DNA from: Bermanella sp. 47_1433_sub80_T6
GTDB lineage: Bacteria > Pseudomonadota > Gammaproteobacteria > Pseudomonadales > Oceanobacteraceae
Direction: 5' to 3'
Assembly: GCA_002162985.1 (NCBI GenBank)
Contig: MAAD01000207.1
Location: 1 to 37,544, forward strand
DNA length: 37,544 nt
A program made the position numbers and the translations under genes. The stretch's first letter is position 1; each line of letters begins with the position of its first letter. Shown in pieces: positions 22,870 to 31,921 of this stretch. Under the pieces are notes generated by a model. That model was not told the DNA's origin. It did not search any database and saw only the letters and a program-made list of their open reading frames with translations.

Positions 22870-24984
22870 ATGCCCCACACTTTTTTCATCGCCCCCACCG
22901 AAATCAAGACTGGCCTCACGTCCATTACCCTGGGGCTCATTCGCACCCTGGATCAATTGGGATTAAAGGTAGCCACCTGTAAACCCATCGCCAATTTTGA
23001 AGGTAACCATCGCCATCGCTCCATTGCCATGATTCATCATGCCAGCGGCATCGAGCCCCCTCAGCCCATCACCCTGACACACGCCCAAGCCATGGTGGGC
23101 AGTGGTAAAATTGACCGTCTCATGGAAGATGTGGTGGCCATGCATCATACCGTGGCCGCCCAAGCCGACGTGGTGATTATGGAGGGCATAGACCCGGATC
23201 GTAACCAGCCCTATACCGCCAAGTTAAATGTGGAGATGGCCAAAACCCTCAACGCGCAAGTGATTCTGGTGGCGGCTCCCCAGGGGCGAACCCCTAAGCA
23301 ACTGGAAGAACATATCCACATGACCCAGGGATTATACGACACTGGCAAAAACAGCAATTTGCTGGGTGTCATCATCAATAAGGTCAATGCTCCCAACAAT
23401 CGGGCTGTTCCCATCAAGGATCAAGCCATCGTTAGCGGCAATGGCACCAGCACCCAGCTGGCCATGAATGAATTAAGCAAGCTGGACAGCCCGCACTTTA
23501 AAATACTGGGTCTGATTCCCTGGGATGCAAATTTGGTGGCGCCCCGCATAGAAGACATCGCGCGTTACTTACAAGCCAGCTGCCTGAATGACCACAAGCC
23601 CCAGGGTCCCAGGGTCGCCCGCATAAGTTTATGCGCGCGAACTGTGCCCAACATGGTGAGTACCCTTACCCCGGGCACCCTCATTGTTACCCCGGGGGAT
23701 CGTGAAGATATCTTGCTGGCCAGCGCCATGGCCGCCAGCAACGGCGTGCCGCTGGCGGGACTACTGCTCACCGGCGGATTACTGCCCAATGCCAGAGTAA
23801 TGGAGTTACTGGCTCCGTCCTTGCAAAAATTACCTGTGTTAACCGTCGACACCGACACCTTTCAAACCGCATCGCAGTTATCCCACATGGACGACGCGGT
23901 GATGCCGGATGATCTGGAGCGGGTGGAATCCATCATGAATCATGTGGCGGACCATCTGGATGGCCAGTTCATGCTGGAAAGTTTGAAAACTCATTTGCCC
24001 ACCCGCTTAAGCCCAGCCGCCTTTCGCTACCAGCTAGTAGAAATGGCCAAGGCCGCCAAAAAAAGTGTGGTATTGCCAGAAGGAGAAGAACCCAGAACCA
24101 TTCAAGCGGCGGTGATTTGCCAGCAAAGAGGCATAGCTCAGTGTGTATTGCTGGGTAAAAAAGCCCGTATTCAGCAACTGGCCAGCAGCCTGGGCATTCA
24201 ATTGCCCGACGACTTACAAATTTTAGACCCGGATGAAATACGCCCCGACTACATCGAACCCATGATGGTCTTGCGCAAACACAAAAACCTAAGTTACCCC
24301 ATGGCCGAAGCTCAACTGGAAGATAGCGTGGTGCTGGGCACTATGATGCTGGCGCTGGATCACGTGGATGGCTTGGTAAGTGGCGCCATCCACACCACCG
24401 CCAATACCATTCGCCCCGCCCTGCAGCTCATAAAAACCGCCCCGGGCGCCAAACTGGTGTCTTCGGTGTTTTTCATGTTATTGCCAGACCAGGTCATGGT
24501 ATACGGGGATTGCGCGGTGAACCCGGACCCCAATGCCCAGGAATTGGCCGACATCGCCCTGCAAAGTGCCAACAGCGCCCAAGTTTTTGGCATCGAGCCC
24601 AAGGTGGCCATGATCAGCTACAGCACTGGGGCATCGGGCAGCGGTGAAGATGTGGAAAAGGTACGCCAGGCCACTCAAATAGCTCAGCAAAACCAGCCGC
24701 AGCTGCTCATCGATGGCCCCTTGCAATACGATGCCGCCACCACTGCCAGTGTGGCCGCCTCCAAGGCACCCGACTCATTAGTGGCAGGCCTGGCCAGTGT
24801 GGTGATATTTCCGGACCTAAATACCGGCAATACTACCTACAAAGCGGTGCAAAGAAGTGCTAATGTGGTCAGTATTGGCCCCATGCTGCAAGGATTGGCT
24901 AAACCGGTAAACGACCTGTCTCGCGGAGCCTTGGTGGAAGACATAGTGTATACCATCGCGCTCACTGCCATACAGGCAAGATAG
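22870..24984 (+). CDS. pta: Phosphate acetyltransferase
   Basis: AAGGAG, overlapping the ackA stop, serves the ATG at 22870. The 704 aa comprise an N-terminal P-loop-like domain (FFIAPTEIKTGLTSITLGLIRTL, with an altered loop), a DRTGG-type middle domain (about 215-330) and the catalytic PTA domain (about 385-704; KSVVLPEGEEPRTIQAA, DGLVSGAIHTTANTIRPALQ, INPDP-like CAVNPDPNAQELADIA, SYSTGASGSGEDVEKVRQA). It transfers acetyl between CoA and phosphate. The three-domain form is the regulated type typical of enterobacteria and relatives. A terminator follows directly. Confidence 0.97.
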   Translation: MPHTFFIAPTEIKTGLTSITLGLIRTLDQLGLKVATCKPIANFEGNHRHRSIAMIHHASGIEPPQPITLTHAQAMVGSGKIDRLMEDVVAMHHTVAAQADVVIMEGIDPDRNQPYTAKLNVEMAKTLNAQVILVAAPQGRTPKQLEEHIHMTQGLYDTGKNSNLLGVIINKVNAPNNRAVPIKDQAIVSGNGTSTQLAMNELSKLDSPHFKILGLIPWDANLVAPRIEDIARYLQASCLNDHKPQGPRVARISLCARTVPNMVSTLTPGTLIVTPGDREDILLASAMAASNGVPLAGLLLTGGLLPNARVMELLAPSLQKLPVLTVDTDTFQTASQLSHMDDAVMPDDLERVESIMNHVADHLDGQFMLESLKTHLPTRLSPAAFRYQLVEMAKAAKKSVVLPEGEEPRTIQAAVICQQRGIAQCVLLGKKARIQQLASSLGIQLPDDLQILDPDEIRPDYIEPMMVLRKHKNLSYPMAEAQLEDSVVLGTMMLALDHVDGLVSGAIHTTANTIRPALQLIKTAPGAKLVSSVFFMLLPDQVMVYGDCAVNPDPNAQELADIALQSANSAQVFGIEPKVAMISYSTGASGSGEDVEKVRQATQIAQQNQPQLLIDGPLQYDAATTASVAASKAPDSLVAGLASVVIFPDLNTGNTTYKAVQRSANVVSIGPMLQGLAKPVNDLSRGALVEDIVYTIALTAIQAR

Positions 24985-25008
24985 CAGGCCAAACAAGACA
25001 TAAACCAT

Positions 25009-25035
25009 TAAAAGGTCAGTGAATTTGGCCTTTTT
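25009..25035 (+). terminator. Intrinsic terminator of ackA-pta
   Basis: AAAAGGTC and GGCCTTTT form an 8-bp stem (one G-T pair) with a 9-nt loop and a T-run, 25 bases after the pta stop. TAAACCATTA occurs as a direct repeat on both sides (25001 and 25035). Confidence 0.75.
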
Positions 25036-25101
25036 AAACCATTACCCTGAGTGCCTTATCAATTAAAATAATTATTCCAGGCATTCAATTTGAGCGAACA
25101 T

Positions 25102-26001
25102 ATGTTTAATTTTTTACCTAAAAAACTGGTAGCCATTCTCGCCACTGGCTTACTGCTTTTGAACATGAGTATTTGGTGCCCGATATTATTAGCGCTGGCC
25201 TTTATCAAGGTCATCATCCCCCTAAAGGCCTGGCACAAGCTCATTACTCCCGTTATCACTAAGGTGGCGGAAATCTGGGTATATGGTAACTCTGCCTGGA
25301 TGGCCCTCACCCAGAAAACCCACTGGGATGTCCAGGGGCTGGGTAATTTACAGTACAAGGGCTGGTACCTGATAAACGCCAACCACCAGTCCTGGGTGGA
25401 CATATTGGTATTGCAGCATGTGTTTAAGGGAAAAATTCCGTTATTGAAATTTTTCCTCAAGCAGGAACTCATTAAAGTACCCGTCATGGGCCTGTGCTGG
25501 TGGGCGCTGGACTTCCCGTTCATGAAACGATTCAGTAAAGACTTCCTGGCAAAACACCCGGAAATGCGCGGTAAGGATTTAGAGACCACCCGTATCGCCT
25601 GTGAAAAATTTTCACAGATGCCTACTAGCGTCATGAATTTCATGGAAGGCACCCGTTTCACGCCGAAAAAACACGCCAAGCAGCAGTCTCCCTATACTCA
25701 TTTGCTTAAGCCCAAGGCCGGCGGCATTGCCTTTGCCATGAATGCCATGGGTGGGAAGTTTCAAAGCCTGTTAAACATCACCATCGTATACCCGGATGGC
25801 ATCCCCACCTTTGTGGACTTCCTGTCGGGTCGGGTGAAAAATATTATTGTTCGTGTGGAAGAAAATGCCATTCCGGTGCACTTCACCGAAAAGGATTACA
25901 ACAACGACCCCGAGTTTAAGGCCGAGTTTCAACAGTGGACCCATGAGATGTGGCTAGAAAAAGACCAGCTCATTGACCAATTACAAGCCAAGCAGGCTTA
26001 A
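25102..26001 (+). CDS. Inner-membrane acyltransferase of the PlsC/YihG type
   Basis: I prefer the ATG at 25102 to the TTG at 25090 (299 aa). An N-terminal membrane helix (VAILATGLLLLNMSIWCPILLALAFI) is followed by the PlsC signature NHQSWVDI (HX4D catalytic pair), a KVPVMGLCWWALDFPFMKR block, and MEGTRFTPKK, the glycerol-phosphate binding motif. The length and the MEGTR variant fit the YihG-like branch. It should transfer an acyl chain to a lysophospholipid or related acceptor at the inner membrane; the acceptor is unknown. It is flanked by terminators on both sides, so it is transcribed alone. Confidence 0.88.
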   Translation: MFNFLPKKLVAILATGLLLLNMSIWCPILLALAFIKVIIPLKAWHKLITPVITKVAEIWVYGNSAWMALTQKTHWDVQGLGNLQYKGWYLINANHQSWVDILVLQHVFKGKIPLLKFFLKQELIKVPVMGLCWWALDFPFMKRFSKDFLAKHPEMRGKDLETTRIACEKFSQMPTSVMNFMEGTRFTPKKHAKQQSPYTHLLKPKAGGIAFAMNAMGGKFQSLLNITIVYPDGIPTFVDFLSGRVKNIIVRVEENAIPVHFTEKDYNNDPEFKAEFQQWTHEMWLEKDQLIDQLQAKQA

Positions 26002-26027
26002 CTCCTTCCCCCTTCTCCTTTCTTTTT

Positions 26028-26057
26028 AAAAGAGGCTTTTCTTTAAAGCCTCTTTTT
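26028..26057 (+). terminator. Strong intrinsic terminator after the acyltransferase gene
   Basis: AAAAGAGGCTTT and AAAGCCTCTTTT form a perfect 12-bp stem with loop TCTTT, ending in a T-run. Confidence 0.9.
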
Positions 26058-26101
26058 GTTTCTATAGCAACATTACCCCGTGTCACTCACAAGGAATCTC
26101 C

Positions 26102-27064
26102 ATGCAAGTATTCGATGACGTTAGCCAATCCATAGGCAATACCCCATTGGTGCGTTTAAAAAAACTCACCAGCGCCAACATCCTGTTAAAAATTGAAAGC
26201 CGTAACCCTACTAACTCGGTTAAATGTCGCATCGGCGCTAACATGATCTGGCAGGCTGAAAAAGATGGTGCCTTGACGCCCGGCATGGAAATCGTGGAAC
26301 CCACCAGCGGCAATACGGGTATCGCCCTGGCCTTCGTGGGGGCGGCGCGAGGTTATAAAGTCACCCTAACCATGCCTGCCACCATGAGCCTGGAACGTAG
26401 AAAAGTCATGAAAGCATTGGGTGCCAACATAGTACTAACCGAAGGCCCCAAGGGCATGCAGGGCGCCATCGACAAGGCGCAACAGCTAGTAGATGAGGCA
26501 CCTCAACAGCGCCTAATGTTGCAGCAGTTCAGCAACCCGGCCAACCCGGCCATCCATGAAAAAACCACTGGCCCGGAAATCTGGCGCGATACCGATGGCA
26601 CCATCGATATTCTAGTGGCTGGCGTGGGCACAGGCGGCACCATCTCTGGAGTAAGTCGCTATATCAAACAGACCCAGGGCAAACAAATTACCAGTGTGGC
26701 AGTGGAGCCCAGCGCCTCGCCGCTTATCAGCCAGCAGCGAGCCGGAGAAAAACTGGCACCTGCTCCCCACAAGATTCAAGGCATTGGCGCCAACTTCATT
26801 CCAGATAACCTGGATCTGGACCTTATCGATCAGGTAGAGACCATCGACAATGAAGAAGCCATCGAAATGGCCCAACGACTCATGAAAGAAGAAGGCATCC
26901 TGGCCGGCATTTCAGGTGGTGCTGCGGTGGCGGCAGCCATTAAAGTGGCCGAACAAGAGCAGCACCAGGGCAAAACCCTAGTAGTGATATTGCCTGATTC
27001 TGGTGAACGTTACTTATCCACGGTCTTATTTGATGGCATCTTCAGTGACGCTGAGATGGCATAA
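26102..27064 (+). CDS. cysK: Cysteine synthase A (O-acetylserine sulfhydrylase)
   Basis: The 320-aa protein follows the E. coli CysK sequence closely: [28 protein letters not shown] with the PLP lysine K41, [63 protein letters not shown]-like [15 protein letters not shown], and [15 protein letters not shown]. CysM is excluded by the R-K-V-K motif and the PANP loop. It makes cysteine from O-acetylserine and sulfide in the cytoplasm. AAGGAATCTCC precedes the ATG. It stands alone after a strong terminator. Confidence 0.95.
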   Translation: MQVFDDVSQSIGNTPLVRLKKLTSANILLKIESRNPTNSVKCRIGANMIWQAEKDGALTPGMEIVEPTSGNTGIALAFVGAARGYKVTLTMPATMSLERRKVMKALGANIVLTEGPKGMQGAIDKAQQLVDEAPQQRLMLQQFSNPANPAIHEKTTGPEIWRDTDGTIDILVAGVGTGGTISGVSRYIKQTQGKQITSVAVEPSASPLISQQRAGEKLAPAPHKIQGIGANFIPDNLDLDLIDQVETIDNEEAIEMAQRLMKEEGILAGISGGAAVAAAIKVAEQEQHQGKTLVVILPDSGERYLSTVLFDGIFSDAEMA

Positions 27065-27149
27065 CGGATAAGCCCCGCCATGTCCCTAGTGGACTGAATT
27101 AACTTGCAAAAAATGACTAATTTTTCGTTTTCTGGTCTAACCTCTAAGG

Positions 27150-27176
27150 AGGTGTACTGAAAAGTTCGGTGCACCT
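27150..27176 (+). promoter_or_regulatory. Hairpin in the leader of the REC-REC-kinase gene
   Basis: AGGTGTAC and GTGCACCT form an 8-bp stem with one G-T pair and an 11-nt loop, about 45 bases before the start codon. There is no T-run, so it is not an obvious terminator; a regulatory role is speculative. Confidence 0.3.
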
Positions 27177-27220
27177 TCACACAGAGCAACACTAGGTCAC
27201 GAGAAAGGGAAGTTCTTTGC

Positions 27221-28660
27221 ATGCTCGGCGGAAAAGTACTCATTATTGAAGACACCCAATCTTTGGCCATAGCCATCAAAACCGAGCTTCAAGAAACCTA
27301 TCAGATAAAGTCAGACATTGCCGCCACCCTGGCCCAAGCCCAAGCCCTGCTAAAAGCTGCCCCTGAAGACTACTTTATTTCCACCGTGGATCTGCAATTG
27401 CCCGATTGCATCGAAGGTGCCGCCATTGACCTGGTAAATAATTATAATGTACCCGCCATTGTTTTTACCGGACAACATGACCCTTCCATACGTGCCCACT
27501 TTCATACCCACGACCTGGTGGATTATGTATTTAAAACCGGGGCATACAGCATCCTGTACATCTGCCGGTTAATTAACCGGGTTTTATTCAACCAGGACTT
27601 TACCATCCTGGTAGTGGACGACAGCCGCTCGGCTCTCATGAACATTAAAAAGCTGCTAAGTAACCAGGGCTTTCAAATACTGTGTGCAAAAGACGCCAGC
27701 GAATGCATGATGGCCATGAAACATGAGCCCGACATGGTGATTCTGGATCAATTTTTACCGGATGGTATGGGCCATGATATATGCCGCGATATTCGCACTT
27801 TGCATACCAACCCCACCCTGCAAATCATCGGCGTATCCAGTAAGGGCGACAAGGATACCGCCGCTTTTTTCCTAAAAAATGGTGGCGACGACTTTTTACT
27901 GCGCCCTTTTAATCCGGAAGAATTTATTCACCGAATCAATCAACGAGCCGACTACGTGGATCAGATTCGTGATCTGGAAAAAATAAGCGATGAAAAAAAC
28001 AAGTTTTTAGGTATGGCCGCCCACGACCTACGTAACCCATTAAGCATCATTCAGCAAGCCAGTAAACGCCTGCATAAGGGCACATTAACCCCTGAGAAAA
28101 TGAATTTGTTATTGGATATGATTCAAAAAAGTACCTCTGGCATGCAACAGTTACTGGATGACTTGCTGGACATCAGTGCCATCGAGTCGGGAAAAATCAC
28201 CCTGCACAAATTGCCGTTAAATTTAACCGAGATATGTCACGAACGAGTGCAGGTCTTTCAACAAAAAGCACAGGCAAAAAATATCGAAATTATCGAAAAC
28301 CTGCCCAACAGTGCCATGGTGGAATTTGACCCCACCCGCATAACCCAGGTAATCGATAACCTGTTAAGCAACGCCATTAAATATTCCCCGGAGAATTTTC
28401 AAATTTCCGTTAGCATAGATAAGGAATCGGATTTTTTACGGGTAAATGTCATGGACCAAGGGCCCGGAATCAATGAAGGTGATGTGGACAAGTTATTTAA
28501 AGCCTTTAACCGCTTAGGCCACAGAACCACAGGGGGTGAGTCCAGTCACGGACTGGGGTTGTCCATTTGCCTAAGAATTGTGGAGGCCCACATGGGCAGC
28601 ATAGGTTATAAAGACGCGCCAGATTGCGGCAGCCATTTTTATTTTGACCTGCCTAAATAA
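27221..28660 (+). CDS. Histidine kinase with two N-terminal receiver domains (REC-REC-HisKA-HATPase)
   Basis: The 479-aa cytoplasmic protein has no membrane segment. REC1 (5-120) keeps E10/D11, D57 and K105. REC2 (128-242) keeps D133/D134 and D176 but has Arg228 in place of the conserved Lys (LLRPFN). A HisKA domain with H268 (GMAAHDLRNPLS) and an HATPase with NLLSNAIKYSP, DQGPGIN and GLGLSIC follow. Signal input is therefore probably phosphorylation from another kinase. It is preceded by AGGGAAGTTC and lies 3-5 kb from two other response-regulator genes. Confidence 0.9.
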   Translation: MLGGKVLIIEDTQSLAIAIKTELQETYQIKSDIAATLAQAQALLKAAPEDYFISTVDLQLPDCIEGAAIDLVNNYNVPAIVFTGQHDPSIRAHFHTHDLVDYVFKTGAYSILYICRLINRVLFNQDFTILVVDDSRSALMNIKKLLSNQGFQILCAKDASECMMAMKHEPDMVILDQFLPDGMGHDICRDIRTLHTNPTLQIIGVSSKGDKDTAAFFLKNGGDDFLLRPFNPEEFIHRINQRADYVDQIRDLEKISDEKNKFLGMAAHDLRNPLSIIQQASKRLHKGTLTPEKMNLLLDMIQKSTSGMQQLLDDLLDISAIESGKITLHKLPLNLTEICHERVQVFQQKAQAKNIEIIENLPNSAMVEFDPTRITQVIDNLLSNAIKYSPENFQISVSIDKESDFLRVNVMDQGPGINEGDVDKLFKAFNRLGHRTTGGESSHGLGLSICLRIVEAHMGSIGYKDAPDCGSHFYFDLPK

Positions 28661-28744
28661 CCTCTATGCTATTAAGGCACGTATACTTCTATCATGTAGT
28701 TTAGCCCGTACTCATGGTTCTTAGGAGTGATAACCTTATTTTGT

Positions 28745-28822
28745 GGAACGCCGTAAATTCATCCATGAAGGCTTGCTTCGGCATCCCTGCCTCATGCATC
28801 CATAAAACATGGCATTCACTCC
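28745..28822. repeat. Possible REP-like intergenic repeat unit
   Basis: Between convergent genes the minus strand reads GGCAGGGATGCC (a 4-bp hairpin) followed by CATGGATGAATTTACGGCGT. I recall closely similar strings, with a GGCA..TGCC hairpin and an ACGGCGT end, as dispersed intergenic repeats in several marine gammaproteobacteria. Only one copy is in the window, so repetition cannot be shown here. The rest of 28661-28855 shows nothing recognisable. Confidence 0.4.
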
Positions 28823-28855
28823 TTTTAAATCTACTGGACTGCTTTGGAGAAAGTA

Positions 28856-29881
28856 TTAATATTCATCCGGACCAATGATCATTTCGAAGCGTAAATTAAG
28901 TGCTGCGGTAGGAAAGTAGTCTTTCTCTCTGGGCCAGGCCACTTCTGGCACGATCTCGGCAAATACAAAATGTTTATAAATCTTGCGACGATAACTCACC
29001 GACAAAACGTAATTGTTAACTTTGGCAATCTGCTCAGTATCCCCAAAAACAACCATGCGATATAACATGGCCGCGCGGTGACTTAATTCATCAAAAATAG
29101 CGGCACTGGTCTGCAACTCGGCAAAGTCATTGGACAATAAATAGTCGGCACTAAAAGCGGTGCGAAAGTGACGGCGCATATCCAAGGGCCTTAAGAGACT
29201 GGCGTTGACCGAGGTGCCCCACTCCACGTCGGTGCGCCATGACATACTGTGTAACAGCCGTGAACGCCACTCATTAAAATAATCGGTACGACGGGTTCTC
29301 ACTCGGGAAAAATACACAGGCTGCCCGGCCCAGCGCACGCCGTTATCCCAACTGGTCTTCCAGCGCTTGCCATCACGTAGCTCCACACGAATGGCAGTGG
29401 AATAGGTAACATTACCGGTAGTACCAATGAGATCGGATTCTTTTTGATCGTCTTCATTTTCATCGGTTTCCACCAATAATTTAAAACGATCCCGGGATCT
29501 GGGTAAAACCAGCTTCAGGTTGATGCCCACCTGATAATCCACACCCTCTCCTTGCACCCGGCGGGTGGTAAAAAAAATGCGGCCGTTGCTGCCTGACGAC
29601 TCATCGTTAACCAACTCGTCATCAAAGAAGGCTCCCATGAAAAATGAATCGACCCCGTCATTGAGGCTCTCCACATAACCCTTGGCAAAATCCCGTGACC
29701 ACTCCAGCACCACAATATCTTCCTGCTCTTCAATCACTTCTTCTTTTGGCTGGAAATGTTCATCCGGGGTAGCGGGCTCATCTATCACCCTGGCAGGCTT
29801 GGCATTGCTGCCAGCCAACAGCCCAGGGCTCCACAGGAAAACCATGATAATGCTCAAAAAACCCGCCATGACTCTCATCAT
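28856..29881 (-). CDS. Exported protein of unknown function, probably outer-membrane beta-barrel
   Basis: The 341-aa product begins with a signal peptide (MMRVMAGFLSIIMVFLWSPGLLAG), then an acidic segment (EEVIEEQEDIVVLEW), and then alternating strands rich in Tyr/Arg/Trp (TWDNGVRW-like SWDNGVRWAGQPVYFSRVRTRR, RHFRTAFSADYLLSNDF), ending FEMIIGPDEY with a terminal aromatic residue as in outer-membrane proteins. No named family is recognised. Its ATG overlaps the stop of the fieF-type gene (TGATG), so translation is coupled and the two proteins may act together. Confidence 0.75.
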   Translation of the reverse strand: MMRVMAGFLSIIMVFLWSPGLLAGSNAKPARVIDEPATPDEHFQPKEEVIEEQEDIVVLEWSRDFAKGYVESLNDGVDSFFMGAFFDDELVNDESSGSNGRIFFTTRRVQGEGVDYQVGINLKLVLPRSRDRFKLLVETDENEDDQKESDLIGTTGNVTYSTAIRVELRDGKRWKTSWDNGVRWAGQPVYFSRVRTRRTDYFNEWRSRLLHSMSWRTDVEWGTSVNASLLRPLDMRRHFRTAFSADYLLSNDFAELQTSAAIFDELSHRAAMLYRMVVFGDTEQIAKVNNYVLSVSYRRKIYKHFVFAEIVPEVAWPREKDYFPTAALNLRFEMIIGPDEY

Positions 29882-30750
29882 CAGCTTGCTACCTTAACCG
29901 GGTCCAGGTGAATGATCACATCGGCATTGTTATATTCGCTAGTGATGCGGTTCTCGATACGATCGCCAATTTCATGGGCAGACCACAGAGCCAGGTTTTC
30001 ATCCAATTCCAGATGAAATTGCACAAATAAATTAGGGCCCGCCATGCGACAGCGCACATCATGGCAGCCCTCGCTGCCTTGAGAGCTACGCACTAACTCT
30101 TCTATTTTTTCCTCCACCTCGGGCAATTGTTGATCCATTAATTCTTCCACCGCTCGGGCTCCCACCTTCCAGGCGTTGAAACATAAAAATGCCCCTATGC
30201 CCACGGCCATTACCGAATCCAGCCAAAAGATACCAAAACCCACCAACACCATAGTGATCATCACCGCACCGTTCATTAACAGGTCCCCCTGGTAATGCAA
30301 AGAGTCGGCCTCGACGATCAAGGACCTGGTTTTACTCACCACATATTTTTGAAAGCGCACCAATGCCAGCGTCAGGATGATGGCAAACAAACTCACCGCC
30401 ACCCCCCATTCACTATTGACCACCTGGCGCTCATCCAGCATGGCATCGAAACTGTTAAGCACTAACACCACGGCTGAACCTATCATGAAAGCCGATTGGG
30501 CAAGGGCGGCAATGGATTCCAACTTGCCATGACCGTATCTGTGGTCGCTATCGGCGGGCTGCAGGGCATAACGCAGGGCGATGAAATTCATGAAAGAGGT
30601 CACGCCATCCAGCAAGGAATCCAGCAAGGAGCCCAGCAAACTCACCGAGCCGGTGGCCCAGTAAACCCAAGTCTTGGTTATAATTAATATCACCGCCACC
30701 ACAATAGAGGCCAAGGTGGCTTGCCGACTCAGATGATCATGACTGCTCAT
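29881..30750 (-). CDS. fieF: Cation diffusion facilitator (FieF-type metal efflux)
   Basis: The 289-aa protein has about six membrane helices and the family's site-A residues: LLDSLLDG (D44, D48), the DHRYGHGK loop and HYQGD (HxxxD). A C-terminal cytoplasmic domain follows (EEKIEELVRSSQGSEGCHDVRCR, FHLELDENLALWSAHEIGDRIENRI). These proteins export Zn2+, Fe2+ or related ions using the proton gradient. The gene overlaps the downstream exported-protein gene by four bases in TGATG. Metal specificity is not determined; the DxxxD/HxxxD set matches FieF. Confidence 0.9.
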   Translation of the reverse strand: MSSHDHLSRQATLASIVVAVILIITKTWVYWATGSVSLLGSLLDSLLDGVTSFMNFIALRYALQPADSDHRYGHGKLESIAALAQSAFMIGSAVVLVLNSFDAMLDERQVVNSEWGVAVSLFAIILTLALVRFQKYVVSKTRSLIVEADSLHYQGDLLMNGAVMITMVLVGFGIFWLDSVMAVGIGAFLCFNAWKVGARAVEELMDQQLPEVEEKIEELVRSSQGSEGCHDVRCRMAGPNLFVQFHLELDENLALWSAHEIGDRIENRITSEYNNADVIIHLDPVKVAS

Positions 30751-30988
30751 GAAATAAACCCTTACTATCCATATAACCCTAGCATACCAAACAGGCTGCC
30801 CTTCAATATCTCAGTATAAAGTACCAAACATATGCAGCAGCACCTTTGTTAGCGCATATGGCTATAATTTTTAGCCAATCCACTCTATTTCCTCCATAAA
30901 AGCCAAGTTATCGGCCTAGGTCAGCAGAGCCAAATCACAGCCGCCCAGAAATTTACTATGCTTAAGCCAAGTCATAAAAGGAAAGGCA

Positions 30989-31897
30989 ATGCCTCAGGTA
31001 ATGGTGGTGGATGATTCACGCACCCAGAGGGTGATCGTCAGCGAATATTTACGGTCGTTAGATTGTGACATCATCCTGTGTGAGTCGGGCCAGGAAGCGC
31101 TCATGACGGTGAGCGAGCAGATACCCGATCTTATTATTCTGGATGTGGAAATGCCGGGCCTGTCAGGCTTTGAGACCTGTAAAGCCATTCGTGGCTTTTT
31201 ACAGGAGCACTGGGTACCCATTATTTACCTCACCGGGCGCAGCGACCCGGAGGACATAGTGGAAGGTTTAAATGTGGGCGGGGACACCTATTTAAGTAAA
31301 CCGGTGCACAAGGATGTATTAAGTGCCATTGCCAGGGCCATGTTGCGCCTGTCATCTATTCAGGCCGAGCTAATGAAGGCCAATAAAAAACTCGATGAAG
31401 TGGCTCACTTTGATGTGCTCACCCAAATTATGAACCGCCGGGGTTACCAGCACATGCTGGAGCGTTACTGGAAAGATCATCAGCGCCGCAAAGCCAGCTT
31501 AACGGTGATGTTGATGGACATAGATTTCTTTAAAAAATACAACGACAACTACGGCCATATACAAGGGGATCAATGTTTACGCCAGGTGGCGCAAGCATTA
31601 AAACAAGCCCTCAAGCGCCCCATCGATGTGCTGGCCCGCTACGGGGGGGAAGAATTTGTGGTGTTATTGCCCGACACCGCCACCACCGGCGCTTTAAAGG
31701 TGGCACAACGCTTTATTGAAGCCATGTTAGAGGCCAACATCCCACACGAATATTCAGACTGCCAGCCCCATGTAACTTTAAGCATCGGCCTGGCCCATGC
31801 CGATTTGGATAACGAGACCAGCAAACAGGTGTTAGAGCGTGCCGACACGGCGCTGTACCAAGCCAAAGAGGCGGGTCGAAATTGTGTGCGCTACTAG
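30989..31897 (+). CDS. Response regulator diguanylate cyclase (REC-GGDEF)
   Basis: The 302-aa protein begins with a complete receiver (D8/D9, phospho-acceptor D52 in IILDVEMPG, K104 in LSKPV), then a short helical linker and a GGDEF domain. The active motif is GGEEF (219-223), with the I-site RPID (210-213) placed five residues before it. It should make c-di-GMP when phosphorylated, as PleD/WspR-type regulators do. AAAGGAAAGGC precedes the ATG. The double-receiver gene follows 24 bp later, probably in one operon. The 30751-30988 gap shows no clear promoter. Confidence 0.93.
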   Translation: MPQVMVVDDSRTQRVIVSEYLRSLDCDIILCESGQEALMTVSEQIPDLIILDVEMPGLSGFETCKAIRGFLQEHWVPIIYLTGRSDPEDIVEGLNVGGDTYLSKPVHKDVLSAIARAMLRLSSIQAELMKANKKLDEVAHFDVLTQIMNRRGYQHMLERYWKDHQRRKASLTVMLMDIDFFKKYNDNYGHIQGDQCLRQVAQALKQALKRPIDVLARYGGEEFVVLLPDTATTGALKVAQRFIEAMLEANIPHEYSDCQPHVTLSIGLAHADLDNETSKQVLERADTALYQAKEAGRNCVRY

Positions 31898-31921
31898 GCC
31901 GAACAACATGAAGGAGCGAGT

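Noticed and set aside
25059-25679. 206-aa minus-strand ORF opposite the PlsC-type acyltransferase
   Set aside because: Shadow frame of a gene with clear catalytic motifs on the plus strand; it has no recognisable domain.
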